64,000 nucleotides of DNA, taken from contig NZ_JAKWJS010000005.1 of the NCBI RefSeq assembly GCF_022761115.1, positions 186,001 through 250,000 of the forward strand. The letters run 5' to 3'. This stretch comes from Dyella sp. RRB7 (GTDB taxonomy: Bacteria; Pseudomonadota; Gammaproteobacteria; Xanthomonadales; Rhodanobacteraceae). The position numbers and the translations under genes were made by a program. Positions 36,995-45,110 of the stretch are shown here, in pieces. The first letter of the stretch is position 1; each line of letters opens with the position of its first letter. The notes beneath the pieces were generated by a model. It made no database searches and had not been told where the DNA came from. It saw only the letters and a list, made by a program, of their open reading frames with translations.

Positions 36995-37735
36995 TCAGCG
37001 GCGTCGGGTCTCGCGCGGCGGCGGCTGGCTGCGCAGGTAGCCGGGGCCACCGAGCTGGGCCATCTGTTGCTGGATCCAGTTGGCGCGGCCCTGCACATAG
37101 GCGGTGGGGTGGTCGGCATGGAACCGGCGAGGGTTCGGCAGCACCGCCGCCAGCCGCGCCGCCTGCGCCGGGCTCAACTGGGACGGCGGTTGATGGAAGA
37201 ACGCATCGCTGGCCGCACCCACCCCGTAGATGCCATCGCCCAGCTCGGCGATGTTCATGTAGACCTCGAGAATGCGCTGCTTGGGCCAGGTCAGCTCGAT
37301 CAGCACCGTAAAGTACGCCTCCAGCCCCTTGCGCACGAAGCTGCGGCCATTCCACAGGAACAGGTTCTTGGCAGTCTGCTGGCTGATCGTGCTGGCGCCG
37401 CGCAGGCGGCGGCCCTCGTCGGCGGCATCCATGGCGTGCTGGATCGAGTCGAAGTCGAAGCCATGGTGGAACGGAAACTTCTGGTCCTCGCCCGCCACCA
37501 TCGCCAGCGGGACATAGGGCGACACCTGGTTCCAGGGCACCCAGCGATGCTGCAGGTGGAAATCCTGCTCGCCATGGATCAGCGCGCTGGCGCGGCGCTC
37601 CATCATCACCGCCGATGTCCACGGCGGCACGAAGCGCAGTACCAGCACCGCCAGCCAGCTCAGGGCCAGCCAGGACACCGTGAGCAGGGCCAGCAGGCGA
37701 AGCAGGCGGGAGAGCGGCGGGCGTCGTAGGGTCAT
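36995..37735 (-). CDS. mtgA: Monofunctional biosynthetic peptidoglycan transglycosylase
   Basis: 246 residues. One N-terminal membrane helix (LLRLLALLTVSWLALSWLAVLVL) and a GT51 domain with the catalytic Glu in VAGEDQKFPFHHGFD, then RRLRGASTISQQTAKNLFLW, then RKGLEAYFTVLIELTWPKQRILEVYMN. It polymerises lipid II into glycan strands. Length matches E. coli MtgA (242). The ATG at 37735 is used because the helix begins soon after. Confidence 0.95.
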   Translation of the reverse strand: MTLRRPPLSRLLRLLALLTVSWLALSWLAVLVLRFVPPWTSAVMMERRASALIHGEQDFHLQHRWVPWNQVSPYVPLAMVAGEDQKFPFHHGFDFDSIQHAMDAADEGRRLRGASTISQQTAKNLFLWNGRSFVRKGLEAYFTVLIELTWPKQRILEVYMNIAELGDGIYGVGAASDAFFHQPPSQLSPAQAARLAAVLPNPRRFHADHPTAYVQGRANWIQQQMAQLGGPGYLRSQPPPRETRRR

Positions 37736-37851
37736 TGGCGGCGCGAAGACAGGGGCGGCGGCAGTATAAGGGCCTCGCTCCATGCCTGGCCGGTGGTCGT
37801 TGAGCCCCGGCACGGGCGACCCCATATGGTGGGATTGCTCTTGAGAGGTCC

Positions 37852-38757
37852 ATGGCTGTGGAAACCGTGCTTGTCGAAGATGTGCTGCATCGCTTCATGC
37901 TTGAACGTGCCGGCGTGCGCGGCGTACTGGTGCGGCTGGGGCCGGCCTGGCGCGAAGTGGCCGGCCGCTCGGCCTATCCTGCCGCGCTGCGTTCCGTGCT
38001 GGGCCAGACCCTGGCCGCCAGCGCGCTGCTGACCGGCAACATCAAGTTCGAAGGTGCGCTGTCGGTGGAGTTGAAGAGCAGCGGTCCGTTGCGCCTGCTG
38101 TTTGCCGAATGCACCGAGCAAGGCCGCCTGCGCGGTCTGGCGCGCTGGAGCGACCCGCTGCCCGAGCCGCTGGACCTGGCCACCCTGCCCAGCGCCATCA
38201 TGGCCATCACCATCGGCCATGCCGAGCGCGGCCAGCGCTACCAGGGCCTGGTCGACCTGCAGCATCCGGCGCTGGCGCCCGCGCTGGAGAACTATTTCAG
38301 CCAGTCCGAACAGCTGCCGGCGCGCATCGTGCTGGCCGCCGACGGCGAGCACGCGGTGGGGCTGATGTTGCAGAAGCTGCCGGACGAAGGCGGCTTCGAT
38401 GCGGCGGAGGACGAGGACGCCTGGACGCGCATCCAGCACCTCACTGCCACGCTAGGCGACGAGGAACTGCTGAGCACGCCGCCGGAGCAATTGCTCTATC
38501 GCCTCTATCACGAGGAGTCGGTGCGCCTGTTCGAGCCGCGTCCGCTGGCTTTCGGCTGCAGTTGCACGCGCGAGCGGGTGGAGTCGGTGCTGCGTTCGCT
38601 GGGCCGCGACGAGGTGGAGGCGGCGCTGGAGGCACGCGATGGCGAGATCGAGGTGATCTGCGAGTTCTGCGCCCAGCGCTATACCTTCGATCGTGTCGAT
38701 GCCGAGCATTTGCTCAGCGTGAGTCCCGCGGCGACCGCGCCGACCACGGCGCAATAA
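37852..38757 (+). CDS. hslO: Redox-regulated chaperone Hsp33
   Basis: 301 residues. The zinc switch cysteines are C236 and C238 (CSC) and C270 and C273 (CEFC). Under oxidation they release zinc and the protein becomes an active holdase. The core motifs ARWSDPLPEPLDLATLP and QKLPDEGGFD are present. Divergent from mtgA; RBS ttgagagg precedes the ATG. Confidence 0.96.
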   Translation: MAVETVLVEDVLHRFMLERAGVRGVLVRLGPAWREVAGRSAYPAALRSVLGQTLAASALLTGNIKFEGALSVELKSSGPLRLLFAECTEQGRLRGLARWSDPLPEPLDLATLPSAIMAITIGHAERGQRYQGLVDLQHPALAPALENYFSQSEQLPARIVLAADGEHAVGLMLQKLPDEGGFDAAEDEDAWTRIQHLTATLGDEELLSTPPEQLLYRLYHEESVRLFEPRPLAFGCSCTRERVESVLRSLGRDEVEAALEARDGEIEVICEFCAQRYTFDRVDAEHLLSVSPAATAPTTAQ

Positions 38758-38777
38758 CGGCAGTCATGGATGTCGGC

Positions 38778-38804
38778 ATGCGGCCCGCCTTGCGCGGGCC
38801 GCAT
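38778..38804 (+). terminator. Hairpin between convergent hslO and the c-di-GMP gene
   Basis: An 11-bp stem (atgcggcccgc / gcgggccgcat) with a 5-base loop in the short gap between two convergent genes. No T run follows on either strand, so its terminator role is inferred from position. Confidence 0.55.
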
Positions 38805-38808
38805 CGTC

Positions 38809-41709
38809 TCAGGGCAGCGCGAAATTGTGTTCGCGCTGCAGCCATACCTCGGCCATCTTCGGCGTGGCGAACAGGAAACCCTGGCCGTAGCGGCAGCCGA
38901 TGCGCAGCAGCGCCTCGCGCTGTTCCTCGTCCTCGATGCCCTCGGCGATCACCTGCATCTGCAGGGAGTTGGCCAGCGCCTGGATCGCACGCACCACGGC
39001 GGTGCCGTGGCCGCCCTCGCGCGGCAATTCCACGATGAAGGAGCGATCGATCTTCAAGGTTTCGATCGGGTACTGGTGCAGGTAGCTCAGCGAGGAATAG
39101 CCGGTGCCGAAGTCGTCCAGCGCGATGCTCACGCCATGCGAGCGCAGGTTGTCCAGCATGCGCTTCACCTGCACGGCGTTTTCCAGCAGCGCGCGTTCGG
39201 TCACCTCGATGCGCAGGCAGCGCGGCGGCAGGTGGTGCGCCTGGATCAGTTCGAGCAGGCGGGTGTCCAGGTCGGCCGAGCGGAAATGCCGCCCGGAGAC
39301 GTTGATGCTGACAAAACCCTCGTTGCCGGCCAGCGCCTCGGCCTGCGCGCAGACCTGCTCGAAAATCTGCCAGTCGATGCTTTCCGCGCAGCCGCTTTCC
39401 TCGGCCACCGCGAGAAAGTCGGCCGGCGTGAGCAGGCCGCGATCGGGATGGCGCCAGCGCAGCAATGCCTCGTAGCCCACCGTGCGGCCGCTCTGCAGCA
39501 TCACGATGGGCTGGTAGAACGGCACGAATTCGTTGCGGCTGAGCGCGCGGCGCAGATCGCCTTCCATTTCCAGCAGGGATAGCGCCTCGCGGCGCAGGCG
39601 ATCGTCGAATATGGCGGCGCGATGGCGGCCTTCGTCCTTGGCGCGATACATCGCCGCGTCGGCGTCGCGCAGCAGTTCCTCCGGCCGCTGGTAGTGCGGG
39701 CTGGGCAAGGCGATGCCGATGGAAGCGGAGGTGAAGATTTCCTTCGCGCCGAGCCGGAACGGCGTCTGCAGTTCGTCGATGATGCGCTCGGCGATCAGCA
39801 GGGCCATCTTCGGGTCGGTGATGCCCTCGGCCAGCACCGCGAACTCGTCGCCGCCCAGGCGCGCCACCACGTCGCGCGTCTTCAGGCAGGCGCGGATGCG
39901 GCCGCCCACCTGGAACAACAGATCATCGCCGACCAGATGGCCGACCGAGTCGTTGATGACCTTGAAGCGGTCCAGGTCGATGAACAGCACCGCGAACAGT
40001 TCCTGCGTGTCGCTGTGATAGCGCTGCAGGGCCTGCTCCATGCGTTGCAGCAGCAGGGTGCGATTGGGCAGGCCGGTCAGCGAGTCGTGCAGGGTCTCGT
40101 ACTTCAGGCGGCGCTCGACGCGCTCGCGCTCGGCGATCTGCTCGCGCAGGTCGCGGTTGGCCAGCGCCAGCGCGCGCGTGCGTTCGGTGACGCGGCGCTC
40201 CAGGCTGGCATAGGCCTGCTTCAGCGATTCGGTGGTGTGCTTGCGCTGCAGCGCATTGGCCACGTGGTAGCCGACGAAGGTCAGCAGCTCCTGGTCGCGC
40301 ACGTCGTAGGTGTGCTCGGGCGAGTAGCTCTGCACCGCCAGCACGCCCATGGCGCGATCGCCCCAGATCAGCGGCACGCCCAGCCAGCACACCGAGCGCG
40401 AGCCGCGATGGGTCAGCTCGCCCAGGCGTTGCAGGCGTTCGAATTCCTCCGGGTCGGCCAGCAGCGGCTTGCCATGGCGCAACACGTATTCGGTGACGCC
40501 CCGGCCATGCGCGCGCGGCAGGCGCACGGTGTCGAACTCGTCGACGGAGTAGGGGAAGCTCAGGGTCTTCTGCTCTTCATCGAGCAGCGCGATGTAGAAA
40601 TTGCGCGCGTACAGCAGCCCGCCGATCACGCGGTGCACGGCGGCGTAGAAGTTGTCCAGGCTCTCGGAAGCGTTGGCCAGCTCGGCGATGCGGAACAGCG
40701 CCGCCTGCAGGCGTTCGCCGCGCTGGCGCTGCAAGACCTGCTGGCGCAGCACGCGATTGGCCTCGCGCAACGCCGCCGTGCGGCTGGACACGCGGCGTTC
40801 CAGTTCCTCATGCGCTTCGCGTCGTTCCAGCGCGGTCTGCACATGCTTGGCCACGTAGCTGAGCAGCTCGCGGTCGTGCTGGGTGTAGTGGGTGTCCTCG
40901 CGATAGCTCTGCATCACGATACCGCCCACCACGCGCCCGTCGCGCAGCAGCGGCACGCCCAGCCAGTGCTCGCACACCGGTCCCAGCAGCACGAAGCGGC
41001 CCTTGAACTGCTCGGTCAGCTCGGCCACCGAGCCCATGATGGCCTGGCCGCACTGCAACAGGTTCCAGGTGAGGCTGTGGCGCATATCCTGCAGCGGCAC
41101 CGCCTCGTCGTGCGCGGGCGGCTCCTTGTCCATGGTGTCGACGTAGTACGGGAAGCGCACTGTGTCGGTGGCCGCGTCGTACAGCGCGATATAGAAATTC
41201 TCCGCGTACATCAGGCTGCCGAGGATGGCGTGCAGCGAGTGCATCATCTCGGTCATGTTGTGCTCGGCACCCGCCTGGTCGGCGATGGCGTAGAGCGCAC
41301 GCTGCAGTCGTTCGGCCAGGGCCAGCCGCGAGATCGCCTCGTACAGGCGCGAGGTTTCGGCAAGCTGGCGCAGGCGTGTGGCCGCCAGGCGACCGAGCCA
41401 GGCCAGGTGATCCTGCAGCGCGTCGGGGACGTCCCCGCCCGGCAGTTCGAGCACGAGCGAGCGCAGGCCTTGCGGATCCTCGGCCAGTTCCAGCTGCTTG
41501 CCGGTGCCTGCGGCCGGGGCAGGGTCGCCGAGCAGGTGCCAGTGCAGGCGCCCTTGTACGCCCAGTTCGGCCAACATGGCCTCGCAAATCTCCAGCACGC
41601 AAGCAGCATCAGCCGCGCGGAACAGTCGTTCCACGGCGGCGTGCATGGCAGCGACATTGCTGTCTGCAGGCCAGGGCATGGGCATAGTGCTGGTAGGTAC
41701 CGATGTCAT
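38809..41709 (-). CDS. GAF-GAF-GGDEF-EAL cyclic-di-GMP protein
   Basis: 966 residues, no membrane helix. Two GAF sensor domains (about residues 150-300 and 340-490) share the pattern FYIALYD/LLDE...GVPL, each followed by a coiled coil (ERRVSSRTAALREANRVL; ERRVTERTRALALANRDL). The cyclase domain has an intact RLGGDEF near residue 617, and the phosphodiesterase domain has EAL in YEALLRWRHPD near residue 745, plus NVSGRHF, DDFGTGYSSL and IAEGIEDEEQ. Both activities look possible. The N-terminal ~120 residues are unassigned. It probably tunes biofilm or motility in response to a small ligand or redox state. Confidence 0.92.
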   Translation of the reverse strand: MTSVPTSTMPMPWPADSNVAAMHAAVERLFRAADAACVLEICEAMLAELGVQGRLHWHLLGDPAPAAGTGKQLELAEDPQGLRSLVLELPGGDVPDALQDHLAWLGRLAATRLRQLAETSRLYEAISRLALAERLQRALYAIADQAGAEHNMTEMMHSLHAILGSLMYAENFYIALYDAATDTVRFPYYVDTMDKEPPAHDEAVPLQDMRHSLTWNLLQCGQAIMGSVAELTEQFKGRFVLLGPVCEHWLGVPLLRDGRVVGGIVMQSYREDTHYTQHDRELLSYVAKHVQTALERREAHEELERRVSSRTAALREANRVLRQQVLQRQRGERLQAALFRIAELANASESLDNFYAAVHRVIGGLLYARNFYIALLDEEQKTLSFPYSVDEFDTVRLPRAHGRGVTEYVLRHGKPLLADPEEFERLQRLGELTHRGSRSVCWLGVPLIWGDRAMGVLAVQSYSPEHTYDVRDQELLTFVGYHVANALQRKHTTESLKQAYASLERRVTERTRALALANRDLREQIAERERVERRLKYETLHDSLTGLPNRTLLLQRMEQALQRYHSDTQELFAVLFIDLDRFKVINDSVGHLVGDDLLFQVGGRIRACLKTRDVVARLGGDEFAVLAEGITDPKMALLIAERIIDELQTPFRLGAKEIFTSASIGIALPSPHYQRPEELLRDADAAMYRAKDEGRHRAAIFDDRLRREALSLLEMEGDLRRALSRNEFVPFYQPIVMLQSGRTVGYEALLRWRHPDRGLLTPADFLAVAEESGCAESIDWQIFEQVCAQAEALAGNEGFVSINVSGRHFRSADLDTRLLELIQAHHLPPRCLRIEVTERALLENAVQVKRMLDNLRSHGVSIALDDFGTGYSSLSYLHQYPIETLKIDRSFIVELPREGGHGTAVVRAIQALANSLQMQVIAEGIEDEEQREALLRIGCRYGQGFLFATPKMAEVWLQREHNFALP

Positions 41710-42080
41710 CAGTCGCAGGCGAATCCGTGCTTTGTCGACAAAGGCGACTATATAGCGCCTCTGTTCAGCTTTGTCGCTGACTGTTTCACCCTGGCGTGGT
41801 TGGCGCTGTCCAAGGCTGGCGAGTTTCTGGCCGACACCGTGATGAGATTCCGCCTACACGGTGGACTGGAAACATATCGCGGCGGAGGTCATGGATTTTC
41901 GGGGAACCTGGCACGCTTCTTGATGTCAAAAAAACGTGATTCCAGGGAGCCCTTGACCTAACCCAAGGGCAACTTCTGGGTGTTAGTAAAAAGTAAAATG
42001 TGATACCGTGGCGCTTGATCGTCTCTGGGAGAGGGCGATTCCTTGTCCCGTCCAACGGTATCGCGGGGGTTTTCGCGTAG
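41710..42080. other. Gene-free 371-bp intergenic region
   Basis: Holds the divergent start regions of the c-di-GMP gene and the outer-membrane protein. An AT-rich stretch (gttagtaaaaagtaaaatg, 41982-42000) lies about 80 bp before the next start and is the likely promoter zone. A small inverted repeat cccttg/caaggg is at 41951-41968. No protein-like frame. Confidence 0.5.
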
Positions 42081-42995
42081 ATGCGTCGCTTGTTGCTGTC
42101 ATTGCCACTGCTGTTGATGCCGTTTATCGCGGCAGGGCAGTCTGCGGCCAGCGACCCATACGACGTGGCGGGCCGCCTGCTGGCGCAGGCGCCTGACCAG
42201 GTGGCGCAGATCGGCCCCGGCGTAGCGGTTCCGCTGTGGCGTGGCGCCGATGGTCATTGGCTGGCCTTGCAGGCGAGCAACAACACGCTGACCACCACGC
42301 AGCTTGCCGATGCGCCGCTGCAGTTCCGTGCGGTGGATGCCGCCTCCGTCCTCTCCAGCAACTTCCAGTATGGGCTGGGCCCGAACCTGCAGGCACATGT
42401 CGGCGTCAGCGAACACAACTGGGCCAACAACCAGGCACCTCGTGTCATCGGCAGCGAAGTGGGGGCTACCTACAACAGCGGCCGTTACACCCTGGGGCTC
42501 AGCGTGGGCGCCAATAGCGTGCCGGGCAACGCCACGCTGCCGCGCTTGCTGCCAGGTGCCTTGCCTGGTGTGAATGGGCTGCCGGGTTTCGATAGCAGCA
42601 CGCAGCTCAATGCCCGTGGCCGCCTGGCGCTGGACGGCGCCAGCGGTATCGATCTCGGCGCCAGCGTTGGGCGCGTACGCCTGTTGCCGGGCAATCTGCT
42701 TGGCATCAGCACGCTCGACCAGAAGGCCTTGAGCTTTGGCGTCGATCGGGGTCCGCTGAGCGGCAGCATCGTCGGTCGCACCATGCAGCCGGAGGCCGGC
42801 GTGCCGGGCGTTGGCTACCAGGATCGTCACTGGAACAGCATCGACCTGGGTGTCACCTGGCGCTTGCCGTGGCAGGGTCAATTGAGCGTCGGCGCGCAGA
42901 ACTTGTGGTCATCGGGCAGCGGCGCGAATACGCCCATGGGCCCGGAGCCGGATCAGTCGCGCACACCTTACGTGCAATATCACCAGGATCTTTGA
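42081..42995 (+). CDS. Putative outer-membrane protein of unknown family
   Basis: 304 residues with a signal peptide (MRRLLLSLPLLLMPFIAAGQSAAS). The rest is rich in Gly, Asn and alternating hydrophobic residues with many short beta strands (YTLGLSVGANS, IDLGASVGRVRLL, SIDLGVTWRLPWQGQLSVGAQNLW), suggesting a beta barrel of ten to twelve strands, but it does not end in the usual C-terminal aromatic residue. No family recognised. Monocistronic, between the AT-rich region and a strong bidirectional terminator. Confidence 0.65.
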   Translation: MRRLLLSLPLLLMPFIAAGQSAASDPYDVAGRLLAQAPDQVAQIGPGVAVPLWRGADGHWLALQASNNTLTTTQLADAPLQFRAVDAASVLSSNFQYGLGPNLQAHVGVSEHNWANNQAPRVIGSEVGATYNSGRYTLGLSVGANSVPGNATLPRLLPGALPGVNGLPGFDSSTQLNARGRLALDGASGIDLGASVGRVRLLPGNLLGISTLDQKALSFGVDRGPLSGSIVGRTMQPEAGVPGVGYQDRHWNSIDLGVTWRLPWQGQLSVGAQNLWSSGSGANTPMGPEPDQSRTPYVQYHQDL

Positions 42996-43021
42996 GCCCG
43001 CATCCACAGGGGCGGGCGTCA

Positions 43022-43055
43022 AAAAAACGCCGGGCATGAGAGCCCGGCGTTTTTT
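43022..43055. terminator. Bidirectional rho-independent terminator
   Basis: aaaaaacgccgggc pairs with gcccggcgtttttt, 14 bp with a 6-base loop, giving T runs on both strands. It separates the convergent outer-membrane protein and DUF4097 genes. Confidence 0.92.
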
Positions 43056-43071
43056 GTTTGGCGCGTGACGA

Positions 43072-43974
43072 TCAGTCCTGCTGGCGAATGCGCAGGTCGC
43101 CGCTGAAGGTCTCGACGCTGATCTTGCCGTTGCCGCCGCCCACGGTGGCCTGAAGCTCGCTGCCGGGGCCATGTTCCACCTTCTTGACCGTGCCGAAATC
43201 GCTGCGCAGGTCGCCGCTGAAGGTGTTGGCGTGGATGGTGGCCGAGGTGCTGGCGGGAATCTGCAGCTGCACGTCGCCACTCATGCTGTCGACATCGAAG
43301 GTGCCGCCCGGGGCGAGGCCGCCGGCCAACTGCACGTCACCGGAAACCGTGCTGAGGTTGAGCTTGCGCCAGGGCCCGCCACCGACGCGGATGCGCCCGG
43401 ATACCGTCTGCAGTTCGGCTTCAGCGCCGATGTTGGGCGCAAGGATGTCACCGCTGACCGTCTGCAGCGATACCTTGCCCGCGCTGCCGGCCAGCTCGAT
43501 GCTGCCGCTGACGCTGTCCACGTCGGCGATCGGCGTGCGGGCGTTCACGCGGGCCTTGCCGCTGACCGTGTTCACGCTGATCTTGCCGCCGTCGATGCCA
43601 TCGATGCTCAGCGGCGCGCTGACCACGTCGACATCCAGCGAGGCCCCCTTGGGCACGCGGATATCCAGCGTGGTAGCACCCATCGAGGTGTCGCTGTTCC
43701 AGTTGAACCAGCCCGACTTGCCCTGCGATTGCACCTTGATGGTCATGTCGCCGTTGCTGCCCTCGATGGCGAGCGGCTTGGCGCCATCGCCGAGACGGCC
43801 GCCCACCTGCACCTGGTTGCGATCCCACGCGGTGATGGTGACGGCGCCTTTGACGTTGCTGATGCTGACGTGCACGTTGGGCGTGGCGTCGTGCGTGAGA
43901 TTGATGGGCGTATCGGCCAGGGCTTGGCCGATCGACAGGCTGAGCAGGAGTGGGAGGATGCGTACGGTTTTCAT
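43072..43974 (-). CDS. DUF4097-type exported beta-solenoid protein
   Basis: 300 residues with a signal peptide (MKTVRILPLLLSLSIGQALA). The mature part repeats the block T/S-V-S-G-x-I/A about every 20 residues (INTVSGKARV-like, VDSVSGSIEL, LQTVSGDILA, LQTVSGRIRV, LSTVSGDVQL, NTFSGDLRS), the mark of a right-handed beta solenoid or adhesin-like fold. It is downstream of an ECF sigma factor and its partner membrane protein and is probably part of their envelope-stress regulon. Exact role unknown. Confidence 0.8.
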   Translation of the reverse strand: MKTVRILPLLLSLSIGQALADTPINLTHDATPNVHVSISNVKGAVTITAWDRNQVQVGGRLGDGAKPLAIEGSNGDMTIKVQSQGKSGWFNWNSDTSMGATTLDIRVPKGASLDVDVVSAPLSIDGIDGGKISVNTVSGKARVNARTPIADVDSVSGSIELAGSAGKVSLQTVSGDILAPNIGAEAELQTVSGRIRVGGGPWRKLNLSTVSGDVQLAGGLAPGGTFDVDSMSGDVQLQIPASTSATIHANTFSGDLRSDFGTVKKVEHGPGSELQATVGGGNGKISVETFSGDLRIRQQD

Positions 43975-43993
43975 GCTGAAGGCTCCGCTGGAC

Positions 43994-44434
43994 TCAACCA
44001 GCCTGGTGTTCCATCTGACGCAGTTGCGATTGCTGTTTTTGGGTGCGATATAGCAGGCGCTGCAGCGCGGGGGAATCGGGGGCCTGCTCGATGGCCTGAC
44101 GCAGTTCCATGCTGGCGGCATCGAGTTCCACCGCGGCACCGGCAAGGCGCGGATCGGTGGGGCGCCAGCGTGCCGCGTCCGGCGTGGCTTGGGCGGCGCT
44201 GACGCTGGCGGGCTGCTCACGCAGGTGCACGACGACGCTGCCGGCAAACAGGGCCAGGCCAGCCACGCTGGCGGCCAGCAGCCAGCCCTGGCGACGGCGC
44301 GATGGCTTGTCCGCGATCGGCATGGCGGCATCGGCCGCATCCAGCGCGGTATCCAGCGCGGGCCACAGGTCGCGGCGCGGCGTCACCGGTTCGCGCAGGG
44401 CGCGGGTCTGGCGGAGCCATTCGAATTCGTTCAT
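43994..44434 (-). CDS. Probable anti-sigma factor (single-span membrane protein)
   Basis: 146 residues. A cytoplasmic N-terminus (EFEWLRQTRALREPVTPRRDLWP, a pattern seen in short anti-sigma domains), one membrane helix (GWLLAASVAGLALFAGSVVV, about residues 50-70), and a periplasmic helical tail (ELRQAIEQAPDSPALQRLLY). Its ATG overlaps the stop of the sigma factor gene (ATGA), the standard arrangement for sigma/anti-sigma pairs. There is no zinc-finger HxxxCxxC motif, so it is not a ZAS-type factor. Confidence 0.75.
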   Translation of the reverse strand: MNEFEWLRQTRALREPVTPRRDLWPALDTALDAADAAMPIADKPSRRRQGWLLAASVAGLALFAGSVVVHLREQPASVSAAQATPDAARWRPTDPRLAGAAVELDAASMELRQAIEQAPDSPALQRLLYRTQKQQSQLRQMEHQAG

Positions 44435-44979
44435 GAGCGTTCTCCCAATACTTTTCGCAGCAGGCCGCGCGCACGGTGCAGTTGTGCCTTGGACGATCCC
44501 ACTGCCATACCCAGCTCGGCGCCGATTTCCTCGTGCCGCCAGCCTTCGATGTCATGCAACACCAGTACGGCGCGCGCACGGGGCGGCAGCTTGCCGATGG
44601 CGCGTTCCAGTTCCTCGCGCTCAGCGGCGCAGAACGGTGTTTCACCATGATCCGGAATAGTGTCCTCGTCCATCATCGTGACCGGGTCGGCGCCACGCGA
44701 CCGGATATCCATCAGCGCGACATTCACGGCGAGCCGGTACAGCCAGGTGCTGAACGCGCTTTCATGGCGAAAGCCGGCCAGCTTCTGCCAGGCGCGCACG
44801 AACGCGTCCTGGGTGAGATCTTCCGCGCGGGCGTGATCGTAGCCGGCGAGCCGGTAGACCGCGCCATAGATGCGGTCCACATGCAGTCGATAAAGCCGCT
44901 GGAACGCCTGTCGATCACCCGCAGCGGCCGCGCGGACGTCGTCCGTGTCGGTGGAGTCCGCGGCAGGCGCAGGCGGCAT
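44431..44979 (-). CDS. ECF-subfamily RNA polymerase sigma factor
   Basis: 182 residues. Region 2 (AFQRLYRLHVDRIYGAVYRLAGYDHARAEDLTQDAFVRAWQKL... SAFSTWLYRLAVNVALM) and region 4 (ERAIGKLPPRARAVLVLHDIEGWRHEEIGAELGMAVGSSKAQLHRA) are intact, without regions 1 and 3. It directs polymerase to a small regulon, most likely envelope-related given the cotranscribed membrane partner and solenoid protein. The ATG at 44979 has GGAAG upstream; an ATG at 45012 would add 11 residues. Confidence 0.92.
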   Translation of the reverse strand: MPPAPAADSTDTDDVRAAAAGDRQAFQRLYRLHVDRIYGAVYRLAGYDHARAEDLTQDAFVRAWQKLAGFRHESAFSTWLYRLAVNVALMDIRSRGADPVTMMDEDTIPDHGETPFCAAEREELERAIGKLPPRARAVLVLHDIEGWRHEEIGAELGMAVGSSKAQLHRARGLLRKVLGERS

Positions 44980-45068
44980 GGGGCTTCCGTTGGCGGGGCA
45001 GGCGGCAATCATCTTGCCAGCTTGGATGCGCCGGTGCGTGGCAAGGTTTAACGAGGGGGGAGGCGAAG

Positions 45069-45105
45069 CCCGTTCTGCCGGCCGCATGACGGCCGGCAGA
45101 ACGGG
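45069..45105 (-). terminator. 16-bp hairpin after pckG
   Basis: Perfect 16-bp inverted repeat (cccgttctgccggccg) around a 5-base loop, starting 6 bp beyond the pckG stop. There is no T run on either side, so termination is inferred from position and stem strength. Confidence 0.6.
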
Positions 45106-45110
45106 GTGAC

